DNA of 64,000 nucleotides, taken from contig JBKDKA010000158.1 in assembly GCA_046345315.1 (NCBI GenBank), positions 1 through 64,000 on the forward strand, written 5' to 3'. The translations under genes were made by a program, and so were the position numbers. This stretch comes from F1-80-MAGs062 sp046345315 (GTDB lineage Bacteria; Planctomycetota; Planctomycetia; Planctomycetales; Planctomycetaceae). This document shows, in pieces, positions 37,089 to 47,350 of the stretch. How positions within the stretch are numbered: the stretch's first letter is position 1; the number at the start of each line of letters is the position of its first letter. The notes under the pieces were generated by a model. The model was not told where the DNA came from. It saw only the letters and a list, made by a program, of their open reading frames with translations, and ran no database searches.

Positions 37089-38233
37089 TACTCTTCACCC
37101 CTATCTGCCGTGGAGAGCTTATGGCGATCAGCGGAAATGACAGCGGTAGCCAACTGCGGGTGTTCACCTGCGTCGGTGAGTCGCGCCCAAGCCTGCTCTG
37201 CAAATACTGGCCAGTCGTCGGGCTGAATGCGTACCGATTGAGTGATATCGATGGGATCAGGCAGCCAGCCAAGTTTGTAATCAAGACAAAGAACTGGCTG
37301 GTCAACTGCGAGCCGCTGGAGCTGATTTCCACATTCTGCATTAAGCAGATCGACAATAGGCGCCGTCTCAAACGAGCGACCATCGCTCATCTGCCAGAGT
37401 ACCGACTCAATGCCACTCCGCCACCAACAAAGACCACCGCTAAAGTCGTGCAACGCGCCTGAGTACTCGGCCGACTGAAGCGAGTCCTTCAGCCCAGTAG
37501 CGAGGCCCTGTTTCAATGAGTTCAATGTCACTTTCAATCGTGCCGCCAATCGCGATTCGTTCATCAGAAAGCACGGGTAGGGCAGTATGCGTTGATTCAT
37601 CCAGCGGACGAGACGCATGCCATCACGATGGTTTTCGAGTTCATGAATTGGTGGATGACAGTCCTCGATATCTTGCCATGCAAGTGACTTCCACTGGGTT
37701 TCTGGAAGCTTGAGCCACTCCCTGAACAAACCAATAGCGCTTTCGCGGTCTTCTGTTGGCCAACGCTCTGGAAGGGCGGCGACTGCATCTGCCAGACTGC
37801 AAATCTGTTGCAACTGATTCGCAAGCCGTGGGTTTTCCGCCGTCTTCTCGAGCACCCATTCCAGCCCGTGTTGGCGAGCGATCGAGTGAAGACGCGTGTC
37901 GGGAAGCCGACCTGATGTGAGGTCAGTCAGGTGCGCCGAGCGTAGCACGTATGCTGTTGGGCTTCGGATCAGATTACACTCGTGAGACTTCAGCACTTGC
38001 AGCAATGCAAGCCCATTCATCGGTTGCAACGCGACGCAATTGGTCTGGTCACGTTCCGGCCAAGATTCGTCGAGGCGGAAATCAACGACGACGACGTGTG
38101 CTTCCTGCAAATCCACAATTCTCACGTCCTGTGGATGCAGCACGGAGACTTGCGCAAGTTCTTTCCATCCGTGAAGTCTTGCGCCTTCATCATCAGCGTT
38201 GTCATCGACGATTAGAATCCTGCGGTCGCTCAT
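37088..38233 (-). CDS. receiver-domain protein of the GHKL/methylase operon
   Basis: A 381-aa protein with an N-terminal response-regulator receiver-like domain: acidic pocket D10, D11 (LIVDDNADD) and the phospho-acceptor candidate D51 (VVVDFRLDE). The expected Thr/Ser and Lys switch residues are not clearly placed; YVLRSAHLTD may stand in for the first. The remaining 240 residues are an unrecognised helical domain, not a known DNA-binding output. The start follows the ATPase gene by 6 bp. With the histidine-kinase-like ATPase module upstream this forms a possible two-component relay driving something other than transcription. Confidence 0.7.
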   Translation of the reverse strand: MSDRRILIVDDNADDEGARLHGWKELAQVSVLHPQDVRIVDLQEAHVVVVDFRLDESWPERDQTNCVALQPMNGLALLQVLKSHECNLIRSPTAYVLRSAHLTDLTSGRLPDTRLHSIARQHGLEWVLEKTAENPRLANQLQQICSLADAVAALPERWPTEDRESAIGLFREWLKLPETQWKSLAWQDIEDCHPPIHELENHRDGMRLVRWMNQRILPYPCFLMNESRLAARLKVTLNSLKQGLATGLKDSLQSAEYSGALHDFSGGLCWWRSGIESVLWQMSDGRSFETAPIVDLLNAECGNQLQRLAVDQPVLCLDYKLGWLPDPIDITQSVRIQPDDWPVFAEQAWARLTDAGEHPQLATAVISADRHKLSTADRGEE

Positions 38234-38239
38234 GGTTTG

Positions 38240-40510
38240 TCATTTGGGGAATGTGATTTGCAATGCTGTTGAGAACCCACGAGACGGCGCTGCGAACCGA
38301 ATTGCAGCGCCGTAGTCCTCAAGCAGGTTTCGTGTGATTGGCAATCCCATTCCCATTCCTTGTCCGAGAACTGGGTCTGTTTCCACGGTAGTGGACTCGA
38401 AGGGCTGGAACCAACGCTCCCCCTCATTGGGCTCAACTGCAACCCCCGTGTTCTCGACGGTCACAACGACTTGACCTTCCCGGTCGATCTTGGCTACGGC
38501 TCGCACTCGCCCCTCGTGATCGGCCGCCTTCACCGCATTAGTGAGCAGGTTGGAGAAGACAACGATGAGTTCCGCAGGGAACATCGGGACTGATTTCAGC
38601 TCGTTTGGGATGTCGTTCTCAATCTCGATTCCTTTGCGAGAGGCGGTCGCTGAAATCAGCCGACAGGCCGCATCGAATCGCTCGGCCAGCTTCTGACGCG
38701 ATCGTCGTCGCCGAGCATCAGGCGAAATCACGTCAGTAAGATACGAAGCTTGCCTCTCAATTCCTCGTTTCAAATCACGAATGGATGTCCGCAACTGAGA
38801 CAGTCGCTTCTTGGATGCTGCAGGCAACGAAATCCCTGCCTCAATTTCACTTACGGCTGACTCCAGTGCCTGGGCCATTCCAAGAATTCCCTTGATCTCA
38901 TGCACAAACGCCGCCATCTGCGTGCCGACTGAGGCAAGCACTCGCAGAATCGCACCTTCAGTCATCAAGCGGTCGTGAGTTTCCGCCCCCTCCGTGAACT
39001 TGGATGACGCCTTTTCGATAAGACGTTGTGCCTCGTTGATATTGCCCTGCGCTGCTTCCCGGCGAGCTTCTTTCGCCAAATTCGTTGCTTCGGTAACTGA
39101 CTGTTCGACCGCAGTTCGAAGTTCGACACGCGGCTTGGCCTTCTGTTGCCGCTCGTCACGGCGCGCGATTCGAGGTTGCAGTTTGGCAGCTGCTCGGACC
39201 CGAACTGAAAGGTAGATCGCAGTACGAACAATATCGAACATGTGGTCGAAACTTGCGTCTGATGAAAAGCCTTCTCGATTCACCAACATTCGAAGATTGG
39301 GAGCCCCGGCCGAGGTTAGAAACACAGCTCCGAAATACGAGCTATTGCCGAGAAATGTTAACCCCTCATCCTTGTCGTCAGTCGGCTCCTCGAATCCCTT
39401 TTGATCAAGCCACGACAGCGCGCGCGGACGGGTTTTGTAGTCGGCATCGAGCAAAAGCCAGTCATTATTGGGCTCCCCATAGGGCAGTACACGGAAGCCT
39501 TCATTGTATACTCGCACACCATAAGAGCGAGACATCCATTGCTTAAATGTTCGATCGCCGAGGTTTCCCTCTCGGACTAATATGCGAGCGACGAAATGTG
39601 GGCCAGCGTCGTGGTCAGGATGCTCATACTTAAAATCGCAAACACGAGCTTCTTCGATTTCTGCCTTTCCCGTCTTCGTGGGCGCAATGCGGATCTGTAC
39701 TTTGCGGCGTGATGAACTGGCATCAATCTCGATTAGCCAATGGGAACCTGTGGCCAACTGCGGCCAATACCCCTCCCCCGTTGCAAAATCTCCTGTCAGC
39801 TCGCAACGAATCCCAGTGTCGGTTGTGTCGATGTCTGCAATTTTCGGCCGATCGAATAGGCGTTCGCCCGGAACGAGACCCTTCGGTAGATTCACGAGGA
39901 TATCGGGGGGCTGAAAGCTCTCGACCTCCGCCTGAAGCTGAACCAACTCGGCCGGAGTCCATTTCTTGCGTAATCTTTGCAGGGTGATCGTCGTTCCCGG
40001 CTTCGCTTTTCGAGGGCGCGGCGACGTGTCGACCTGAATTGCCCCAGAACTCTCGATGTCGTCGAACAGCCTCTTTTGTTCAATCTTTGCCCAATCAATC
40101 GACGCATCCAAAATGTGGTCACTCGGCTCGACGAAGTTGGGATCAGGAATTGACTCAACCTGCAGGAAGGTGGCCAACTTATGTGCCGCCAACCTGCCAA
40201 TCCCTTTCGCTCCGGTGAATCGACGTTTGAATTTCGCTGACTTGCGATTGCTCGATTCCTTGAACCGAGACGCGATCGTGAGGAATCCTCGCTCGAACCG
40301 TTCCTTGTTCATGCCGATACCGTCGTCGGTTATCGTAATCGATCCCTTTCTCGGATCGTCAAGATTTCTCCCATGGACGGTAACGATCGTCGCATCGGCG
40401 TCGTATGCGTTCTTGATCAATTCGACAAGCGCCGTCGAATTCCTTCCAACAAGCAATTCACCCAGCTCGCGGAACAGGTGCGTATCGACGGTAAACTTGG
40501 CATTGGACAT
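38240..40510 (-). CDS. double-GHKL ATPase (MutL/Hsp90-like plus kinase-like)
   Basis: A 756-aa protein with two GHKL ATP-binding domains. The first is MORC/Hsp90/MutL-like: N box ELIKNAYDADA (E30, N34), G1 box TDDGIGM (61-67), G2 box GAKGIGRLAAHK (about 100-111). The middle contains a long coiled-coil-like region (about 440-560). The second, at the C terminus, is of histidine-kinase type: N box SNLLTNAVKAAD (near 650), G1 VENTGVAV, G2 GQGMGMGLPITRNLLEDYG near 720-738. A possible phospho-acceptor His is HEIKGI before it, in the usual dimerisation-helix position. First gene of a four-gene leftward unit; the receiver gene follows 6 bp later. Combination of both ATPase types in one chain is reminiscent of sensors in restriction-like operons. 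Confidence 0.8.
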   Translation of the reverse strand: MSNAKFTVDTHLFRELGELLVGRNSTALVELIKNAYDADATIVTVHGRNLDDPRKGSITITDDGIGMNKERFERGFLTIASRFKESSNRKSAKFKRRFTGAKGIGRLAAHKLATFLQVESIPDPNFVEPSDHILDASIDWAKIEQKRLFDDIESSGAIQVDTSPRPRKAKPGTTITLQRLRKKWTPAELVQLQAEVESFQPPDILVNLPKGLVPGERLFDRPKIADIDTTDTGIRCELTGDFATGEGYWPQLATGSHWLIEIDASSSRRKVQIRIAPTKTGKAEIEEARVCDFKYEHPDHDAGPHFVARILVREGNLGDRTFKQWMSRSYGVRVYNEGFRVLPYGEPNNDWLLLDADYKTRPRALSWLDQKGFEEPTDDKDEGLTFLGNSSYFGAVFLTSAGAPNLRMLVNREGFSSDASFDHMFDIVRTAIYLSVRVRAAAKLQPRIARRDERQQKAKPRVELRTAVEQSVTEATNLAKEARREAAQGNINEAQRLIEKASSKFTEGAETHDRLMTEGAILRVLASVGTQMAAFVHEIKGILGMAQALESAVSEIEAGISLPAASKKRLSQLRTSIRDLKRGIERQASYLTDVISPDARRRRSRQKLAERFDAACRLISATASRKGIEIENDIPNELKSVPMFPAELIVVFSNLLTNAVKAADHEGRVRAVAKIDREGQVVVTVENTGVAVEPNEGERWFQPFESTTVETDPVLGQGMGMGLPITRNLLEDYGAAIRFAAPSRGFSTALQITFPK

Positions 40511-40749
40511 CGAACAACTTGCATCTAACTCGTGGAATTTAAGCTTCCGGAGGGATTACGAAGGAATATCGAGCGCTGCGCTCGAAAGAGTCTGATTGTA
40601 CAAAGTCCGCTTCGAGGCGACACGCCTACTGCCCGGTAAGTCTACAAATTCGTCTCCAGAATCGCTCGACGTCGATCGGAGAACTGACACGACCGTTGAC
40701 ATCATTCAGCCCGCTTCTGTGCGGTGGACTTGAGCCTGCATTGGCTTTG

Positions 40750-40983
40750 ATGCCAGGCATTGAAGCGAATTCAGCAAGCAGCTTTCGGGTGCTGACCAGT
40801 GTCCTTCGATCTCAGGACTGTCTACTCGAAATCGGTTTGAGCTGCGCCGACTCTCCCTCCGAGATGAGTTCGGGATTTGCAAATGATGGCGAGATCCACG
40901 TCCAACCCATCGAGTATCTCTCTGTGATCGTCGGGTTTCTGGAGGGCCTGCTGATTACGTTTTGTGGAGGCGCAACTGCGTGA
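40750..40983 (+). CDS. possible small protein
   Basis: A 77-aa frame from ATG 40750 (MPGIEANSASSFRVLTSVLRS) with fairly coding-like codon use towards its end (EIHVQPIEYLSVIVGFLEGLL). No ribosome site or family is seen. It may be a truncated fragment. The rest of 40511-41422 shows nothing convincing; the promoter of the leftward GHKL operon should lie in its left part. Confidence 0.25.
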   Translation: MPGIEANSASSFRVLTSVLRSQDCLLEIGLSCADSPSEMSSGFANDGEIHVQPIEYLSVIVGFLEGLLITFCGGATA

Positions 40984-41422
40984 TCGGCGTTCGCGGGACC
41001 GGCAATGCGGGCGAGATTTCTGTGAGATAACACTTCAGACTGACAATTCTTCGGTGTCGGATTTATGATGCCTGCCCATATCGAGATTGTTTTGGGGATG
41101 CTGCCAATCGCCTGAGCCATTTCGATCAGCAAACCTGGTGTACGAGGTCAATGATATCAGGTCGACGCCAAGCATTGCTCGATAGGGGCACACGAGATAT
41201 TTGCCTCCTGCGGTCGGTGAATTCGCGTTGTCGCCGGTCCAATAGATATCTGCTCTGCTCAAGCTCAGCAAACGGGGTATTCGAAATGCCCCTTCCTCGC
41301 CACGCCATCGCACCGCCTCCCTGGGGCGAAGGCGATGCGACAGCGAGGCAGACGGGGCAGAAGATCGATCCGTTATCAAGAATGTTCATTCTTCATGACG
41401 TCAAAAATTTCCCCTGTGATTG

Positions 41423-44400
41423 TCAGGCGACGCTCATCTCCGCCTCAGAAGGGCTTCGTTGTTCTGAGGCTCTTTGCCAATCGTTCTTGAGCATGTGCCG
41501 GTGGTCATGCCCGACGTCTGTTGCCGCATCATGATCAGGATCGGTGATGCCGTCCTGACGCCTGCGGATGCGAACGGTGACTGGTTCTTCTGCAGCGACC
41601 GAGCGTCGTTCACTGCGCACGATGGCAGACGTTTCATTGTTCGCGGCCCGCAGTGTTTTGATGCGGGTGACAAGCTCTGACACTCGGATGATTTCACCAG
41701 CATCGGCAGTAGGCGGACGATCAGAGAGTGCAGCCCGGAGAGAATTCCTCAGTCCCGTCAGTTCACTGAAATACCCTTCCGCTTCAAAGGCTTTGCCGAC
41801 ACGGGCTTCGTAGTTCCGCAGCTGCGATGACGCTATCGCCATATCACGATCCAGCCGGTCCATGTCGAAGGAATAACCGTCCACGATCCGTTCGAGAGCA
41901 TTGAGGACCGCTCTGGGACCTGGGATCTGACTGGATGTAGCAGAAATTCGTGCCTGAGCACCTTCAAGATACACGTCCGCGTTACGGCCGGGGTTCAGGT
42001 ACAGTCCGAAGTTCAGTCCTCGATACTGACCAATGGGGATTTTCATGGTGGCTGCGACATCCAGCGGCATGGCATCCAGTGCCTGCTGCAGCACTTCTGG
42101 CACGTCTTCCCGCAGGACAGGGCGGTTATTGATCCGGACAGGCATCCCCTGGAACTCTTCGATCGCCGTGCGGTCGGTTTCGAGCAGGTTTCGGCGTTTC
42201 TCCATGCGGGCAATGTCAGCTGGTAGGTCTCGAACCTTCTGCCGAGCGACATACTGATCATCCAGATGATTTTTCCGAAGCATAGCAAGCCGCTGCAGTT
42301 CGGCATCGGCTTCGGCGAGCGTCAGCACGGCGGGATTGCCGGAGGCAATCGCCTTCACTTCGGCATAGGACAGTTCCTGACCGCCAATGTCTTCGGCTCG
42401 CCTATTGGCATTTTCGCCAGTCATGATCTGCGAAATGAATTTCGCCTTGGTTTCCAGTGCCTGCCACATGTAGGCATCAAAGGATCCGGCGGTCACATAA
42501 CGAAAGATCTCGACTTCCGAGTTCTCATTGCCCTGACGCAAAATGCGACCGTCACGCTGTTCCACCTCCGCCGGTTTCCATGGGGCGTCCAGATGATGCA
42601 GAGCAATCAGCCGTTTCTGAACATTGGTGCCCGTGCCCATCTTCTGAGTGGATCCGAGGATGATTCGAATGGTGCCATTGCGAACCTTTTCAAAGAGCAC
42701 CTGCTTCTTCGCATCCGAATCGGCTTCACCGATCGTCGCGATCTCATTCGGCGGGATTCCCCGCTCAATCAGCTTGTCGATAATCTCCTGATAGGGCGAG
42801 AAATTCCATGCCGTCGGGTTCACGCCGATGTCCGAGAAAATCATCTGCGTCCGACGAGTGTCCGCTGTCCTCTGCCAGATGTCGAACACGTTCTCAACGA
42901 GTTTGTTGGTCTTCGATTCCGGAAAATCCGGTGCATCGGGATCTACCATGCGGGCATCGGTGGCGAGTTTCCGACCATCGGTCGTGATGGCAAGTGCATT
43001 GTCCACACGCGGATCAACCTTCTGTGACCGCAGCCGCTCGTAACGCTCCACCAGTTTCAGCTGAATGGCATCCTGAGCCGGTGACATGGGCGATGCCACG
43101 ACCGTGGCTTTGCCTCCGGCCAGCGTCGGACGAGGCAGATTGAGCATTTCAGCGGTCTGAACGTCAGCAAAGGCTCGGAACATCTGCTGCAGTTCCGGCA
43201 GGTTCATGAACCGAGCAAATCGCGACCGCTGACGCAGACCTCCGCCATCCGGTGAGATCTCCATCGTATCGACGACTTCACCGAAGGTCGCGGCCCACGC
43301 ATCGAAGTGCTCAATGCCCCGAGATTTGAGACCCTCCGGATCCAGAAACCGCTGCATGGTGTACATCTCCACCATCGTGTTCGAGATCGGGGTGCCTGTG
43401 GCAAACGTCACGCCATGACCGGGATGCAGTTCCCCAAGATATCGTGCTTTCATGTAGACGTCGAAGGCTCGTTCGGATCCTCCGGTCTGAATCCCTGCCA
43501 CACGGTCCATCTTGGTGGGCGTTTCCAGATTCTTGAAGTAATGGGCTTCATCGATGAACACATGGTCGACACCGAGCTCATCGAACACGAGGCCGTCATC
43601 TTTCTTATCCTCGGCCAACAGGTTCTTGAGTTTCTCTTCGCGGGCGGCTTTTTGTTTCTCAATCGTCTTGATCATATTGCGATTGGAACCGGTTTTCTGA
43701 CCGGCATGTTCAATGAGCAGCTGGTCGTATTCGTCGATCTGTTCCTGCAGGAAGCGTTGCTGGTATTCGGTCGACATCCCGATCCGCTCAAAGCTGCTAT
43801 GCGTCACGATAATGCCGTCCCATTCTCCGGTAGCGATCTTAGCCGTCAGCATTTTTCGTTTGTCGCGTGACAGATCTTCTTTCGCGGCGACGAGCAATCG
43901 GGCATTGGGGTACAGCTGCATGAACTCCCTTGAAAACTGTTCGAGCAGATGATTCGGGACGACATACATGGGCTTCCTGACCAGCCCCGCCTGTTTCATC
44001 TTCATGCCGGTCGCGGCCATGGTGTAGGTCTTGCCAGCTCCCACAACGTGTGCGAGCAGCGTGTTGCCGGAGGTCATGCTCCGCCAGACCGCATCTTTCT
44101 GATGCGGACGGAGCGACAGCGACTGATTCATCCCCGGAAAATTCAGATGGGATCCATCGAACAGTCGCGGCCGGAGATTGTTGTAGGTGTCGTTATAAAT
44201 TCGCACGAGCCGTTCGGTCCGTTCCGGATCCGAAAACACCCAGCTGCGGAAGCGTTCCTTGATCTGCTTCTGTTTTTCACGGGCGGCAGTGGTTTCCTGC
44301 TGATTGACGACCCGTTCCTCACGGTCACCATGGTCGATCGTGTCATAGATCGTCGGTGACTTCATGTTAAGTGCCAGCTCAAACAGCCATGTGCCATTGG

Positions 44401-47074
44401 CACGATCGGTTCCGTAATCAGACGTTGCAGGAACCGACACTTGAGCGGCATAGTCCGGCACAACACTCCAAACCGCATCTTTTTTCAGGTGCGAAATCGG
44501 GATTGATGAAGCATTCACTTGAAACAGTTTGGCGGCAAACTCCTGAGCATCACTGACCGGAATCCATGGAGCTCCGAGATTGGCATCGATGTCACCGGGG
44601 AGGACATCTTCCGGCTGCACCGCTTCGAGGCTCGCGACATTGCGAGCAAAATCAGCACCAGCACTGCGTGCCATGGAGAGTTTGTCACGCACTGGGCCGG
44701 AGAGATAGACGTCCGCTGTTTCCCATTCCATGTTCGCTGGGTTTTGAAAGATCAGATCGCCCAATTCCGCGATCACCTGTTCCTGCGGTTTGCCATAGAG
44801 TTCGGCGATATAGGCAAGATCCACGACTCCTCGATTGTTGAGGGACACGAGTAAACCTTCTTCGGCAGTGCGGACGGACGTGACGTCCTGCTTTCTGCCG
44901 ACCACATCCCGCTGCATGATGGTGGATTTGGCGGCTTTGCCGGTTACTTCATCATAGTCTTCGAGCGACATGACGAGCATGGCATCCGGGTCTTCACGGA
45001 ATTTGACAAGGTTCGGCATGCGACGGATTGTCGTTCCATCGCGTGTTTCGCTGAACGTGGTCTTATTGATCGGACCGTAAGCAGCAACGAACCGGTCATA
45101 CGAACGATTCAGGTTCCCGCGTGCCTCATCGCGATGCTCTTCCGGCCAGCCTTCGTTCTGTGACTGCAGCACACGGCGCGCACGGTCACGCAGCTCGATC
45201 AGTCCAGCCAATCGTTTACCTGTCATCGTGCCGTCACTGCGGAGGGCCGTGCCGCTATAGACCACGGGCACCCCCTGCCCGCAATCGATCTGATAAATCG
45301 CCCGGTCGTCGCCAATACCAATAAAAACACTGCCTTCGTTGAGATGACGGTCTGGCGGTGGCGGAACGAAAACGGTTCTATTGTGAACTGCCGTTTGGAC
45401 TTCACTCTGAACGGTCGTTGCTTTCGGTAACCGTTCAATGGCATTCTGCAGTTGAACTGCCAGATCACCATGACTTTCGACTGAAAATCCCTCACCGCCG
45501 TACAGGGTGTCTTTTCGAGACCATGTTCCCAGAACCATCTCCGGGTGATTTAGAAAATACTGGTTGACGGGCACTGCGGCCCCGTCAATCGAAAGTGTTC
45601 CGGTCGTCAGCCAGTTCGGATCTGCATGACGGGCTGGAACATCCAATGATCGTTTTCGCAGGAACACAATATCCGTCACGACGGAAGTTCCCTCCCGTTG
45701 AAAAGCGTCTGACGGTAACCGGATAGCACCAAGAAAATCCGCTCGTTCTGCCAGTGATTCCCGGACAGCGGCGTTCTGCTTATCCATCGTGAACCGAGAC
45801 GTCACGACGGCCAGCACGCCGCCGGGTTTCACTGCGTCCAGTGATTTGGAGATAAAAAAGTCATGGAGAGCATGGGGGATGCCTCGGTAGTCCATCCGCA
45901 CATCGGCGAATGGCACGTTGCCAATCACCCCGTCAAAACGTCCTTCCGGAAGTTTTGTGTCCCGAAAGCTTTCATTGCGGATGTCGTGCTGGGGATAAAG
46001 TGCCTTTGTCAGCCGAGCAGATATCGAATCGAGTTCGACACCGATGAATCGCTGCGACTTCGCTGCAGGATTACTGAGGAAATTACCAACACCACAGCCG
46101 GGCTCGAGGATTGTTCCGTCCGAGGGGACGCCCAGTTCCTGAATGGCCGCATGAATCGCATCAATCACCAGCGGTGACGTGTAGAATGCACTGAACGTCG
46201 TTCGTTTCGCACTGTCATATTCAGCCGGCGTGAGCAGCGATCGCAGTTCCTCCCCCAAAACCTGCCATGTCGGGCTCTTATACAGGCCCGTCACCGGATT
46301 CGGAAAGATCGAGAGAGCCACCGGACCAAAGCCTGAAAATTTTCGTAGAACGGCTTTTTCGGAATCGGTGGCGGGTCGAGATTCTCGTTCGATTGTCTGT
46401 AATGTGCGGATCGCGGCGAGGATGTCCCGAGCTTTACCCACCTCACCCGTTGCCATTCGGCGATTGCCGAGCGAGACGTCGGGGCCGCTTGCATCCGTGA
46501 AATTCAACTCAGCGACAGGCGGAACCGGTGGCGACGCATTCTCGGTCGGTGGCGGCAGTGAACGTGGTGGCTGCTGATCAAACAGTGATTTCGCTCTGCC
46601 GGTCTTCGTCCGTCGCAGCTCAAACGCAGGATTCGCCAATACGAAATCTGCCGTTGGTGTTACCTGTTCGGCTGGGATTCCGGAATTCGCATGAATTGTT
46701 CCCGAATCTGCTCCACTGCCACTTCCATCGCCTGTGAAGAGACTTCGTTCGCGGTGACGCCGCTGGTCTGACGCAGGTATTCGTCGATCAGTGCGAGATG
46801 CTGGCTGCGAAGCAGGACGGCCCACCGTTCGATCGACGGCAGCAGTGTGCGAGATTCGCGGAGCGTCGACAGCAGTTCCGGCTGGTCGTTGATCAGCTCC
46901 ATCACGATGGTTTTGTAGTGCATGGGCGGGTTCCTCCTTCGTGGCACCTTCGTAGTCCGGGAAGTTGAACATACGATCGGCCGTTCGATTCCGCTGCGAC
47001 GTGACTTTCGATCGCCAGCGTGATTTTTGACGCTTGGCCACATCATTTTCCTCTTCGTCGACCGGTACGTCCAT
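41423..47074 (-). CDS. giant N6-methylase / SF2-helicase plasmid protein
   Basis: About 1880 aa. Architecture: a poorly conserved N terminus (1-270, Arg/Pro/Ser-rich); a class I SAM methyltransferase fold with motif I LEPGCGVGNFL (near 321) and GNVPFADV (near 383) in place of NPPY, followed by KPGGVLAVVTSRF; a SNF2/SF2 helicase with Walker A HVVGAGKTYTM (near 1010), DEAH-type VFIDEAHYFKN (near 1174) and motif VI EQRDGRILRQGN (near 1510); and a C-terminal helical region. Such proteins sit on many large conjugative plasmids and phages and are thought to protect or process incoming DNA. The start is uncertain: ATG 47074 has AGGGA five bases upstream, but the first 450 nt overlap a small gene in another frame at 46660-46923, so the methylase/helicase could instead be initiated after it. 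Confidence 0.85.
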   Translation of the reverse strand: MDVPVDEEENDVAKRQKSRWRSKVTSQRNRTADRMFNFPDYEGATKEEPAHALQNHRDGADQRPAGTAVDAPRISHTAAVDRTVGRPASQPASRTDRRIPASDQRRHRERSLFTGDGSGSGADSGTIHANSGIPAEQVTPTADFVLANPAFELRRTKTGRAKSLFDQQPPRSLPPPTENASPPVPPVAELNFTDASGPDVSLGNRRMATGEVGKARDILAAIRTLQTIERESRPATDSEKAVLRKFSGFGPVALSIFPNPVTGLYKSPTWQVLGEELRSLLTPAEYDSAKRTTFSAFYTSPLVIDAIHAAIQELGVPSDGTILEPGCGVGNFLSNPAAKSQRFIGVELDSISARLTKALYPQHDIRNESFRDTKLPEGRFDGVIGNVPFADVRMDYRGIPHALHDFFISKSLDAVKPGGVLAVVTSRFTMDKQNAAVRESLAERADFLGAIRLPSDAFQREGTSVVTDIVFLRKRSLDVPARHADPNWLTTGTLSIDGAAVPVNQYFLNHPEMVLGTWSRKDTLYGGEGFSVESHGDLAVQLQNAIERLPKATTVQSEVQTAVHNRTVFVPPPPDRHLNEGSVFIGIGDDRAIYQIDCGQGVPVVYSGTALRSDGTMTGKRLAGLIELRDRARRVLQSQNEGWPEEHRDEARGNLNRSYDRFVAAYGPINKTTFSETRDGTTIRRMPNLVKFREDPDAMLVMSLEDYDEVTGKAAKSTIMQRDVVGRKQDVTSVRTAEEGLLVSLNNRGVVDLAYIAELYGKPQEQVIAELGDLIFQNPANMEWETADVYLSGPVRDKLSMARSAGADFARNVASLEAVQPEDVLPGDIDANLGAPWIPVSDAQEFAAKLFQVNASSIPISHLKKDAVWSVVPDYAAQVSVPATSDYGTDRANGTWLFELALNMKSPTIYDTIDHGDREERVVNQQETTAAREKQKQIKERFRSWVFSDPERTERLVRIYNDTYNNLRPRLFDGSHLNFPGMNQSLSLRPHQKDAVWRSMTSGNTLLAHVVGAGKTYTMAATGMKMKQAGLVRKPMYVVPNHLLEQFSREFMQLYPNARLLVAAKEDLSRDKRKMLTAKIATGEWDGIIVTHSSFERIGMSTEYQQRFLQEQIDEYDQLLIEHAGQKTGSNRNMIKTIEKQKAAREEKLKNLLAEDKKDDGLVFDELGVDHVFIDEAHYFKNLETPTKMDRVAGIQTGGSERAFDVYMKARYLGELHPGHGVTFATGTPISNTMVEMYTMQRFLDPEGLKSRGIEHFDAWAATFGEVVDTMEISPDGGGLRQRSRFARFMNLPELQQMFRAFADVQTAEMLNLPRPTLAGGKATVVASPMSPAQDAIQLKLVERYERLRSQKVDPRVDNALAITTDGRKLATDARMVDPDAPDFPESKTNKLVENVFDIWQRTADTRRTQMIFSDIGVNPTAWNFSPYQEIIDKLIERGIPPNEIATIGEADSDAKKQVLFEKVRNGTIRIILGSTQKMGTGTNVQKRLIALHHLDAPWKPAEVEQRDGRILRQGNENSEVEIFRYVTAGSFDAYMWQALETKAKFISQIMTGENANRRAEDIGGQELSYAEVKAIASGNPAVLTLAEADAELQRLAMLRKNHLDDQYVARQKVRDLPADIARMEKRRNLLETDRTAIEEFQGMPVRINNRPVLREDVPEVLQQALDAMPLDVAATMKIPIGQYRGLNFGLYLNPGRNADVYLEGAQARISATSSQIPGPRAVLNALERIVDGYSFDMDRLDRDMAIASSQLRNYEARVGKAFEAEGYFSELTGLRNSLRAALSDRPPTADAGEIIRVSELVTRIKTLRAANNETSAIVRSERRSVAAEEPVTVRIRRRQDGITDPDHDAATDVGHDHRHMLKNDWQRASEQRSPSEAEMSVA
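46660..46923 (-). CDS. small protein nested in the helicase gene frame
   Basis: An 87-aa protein (MHYKTIVMELINDQPELLST) in a different frame from the giant gene. AAGGAGG stands 9 nt before ATG 46923, and codon use is strongly coding-like, with G or C in most third positions (CTG, ATC, GAA, CGC). Mostly helical, ending IREQFMRIPESQPNR. In this stretch the giant frame yields a low-complexity Arg/Ser/Gln/Asp sequence, so I think this small gene is the real product here and the large open frame is at least partly fortuitous. Function unknown; its place just upstream of the helicase suggests a partner. Confidence 0.7.
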   Translation of the reverse strand: MHYKTIVMELINDQPELLSTLRESRTLLPSIERWAVLLRSQHLALIDEYLRQTSGVTANEVSSQAMEVAVEQIREQFMRIPESQPNR

Positions 47075-47350
47075 AACCATCCCTGTTCGATGCTCATAAG
47101 ATGAGTCGTCGACCAAGGTGTGTATCGCAATGCAACCGACTGGTCACGCACTTTTTCGATGAACCCCTGTTCGTGGCAGAAGACGCTGCCGCGGAGACGC
47201 AGGAGTAGATATGGAGACGCGTGTTGTGTCGACTTTACGGTGTTCGACTTCCAAAAGAAAGCGGAAGTTTAAAGCCGTACCGCGTCACAGAACTCGCAGA
47301 CTGATCGCGGAAATTTGGGTCAAAGTAAACCTCAAAATGCCACGCTGCAT

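Noticed and set aside
42266..43027. 253-codon plus-strand frame inside the helicase
   Set aside because: Opposite-strand shadow of conserved helicase motifs.
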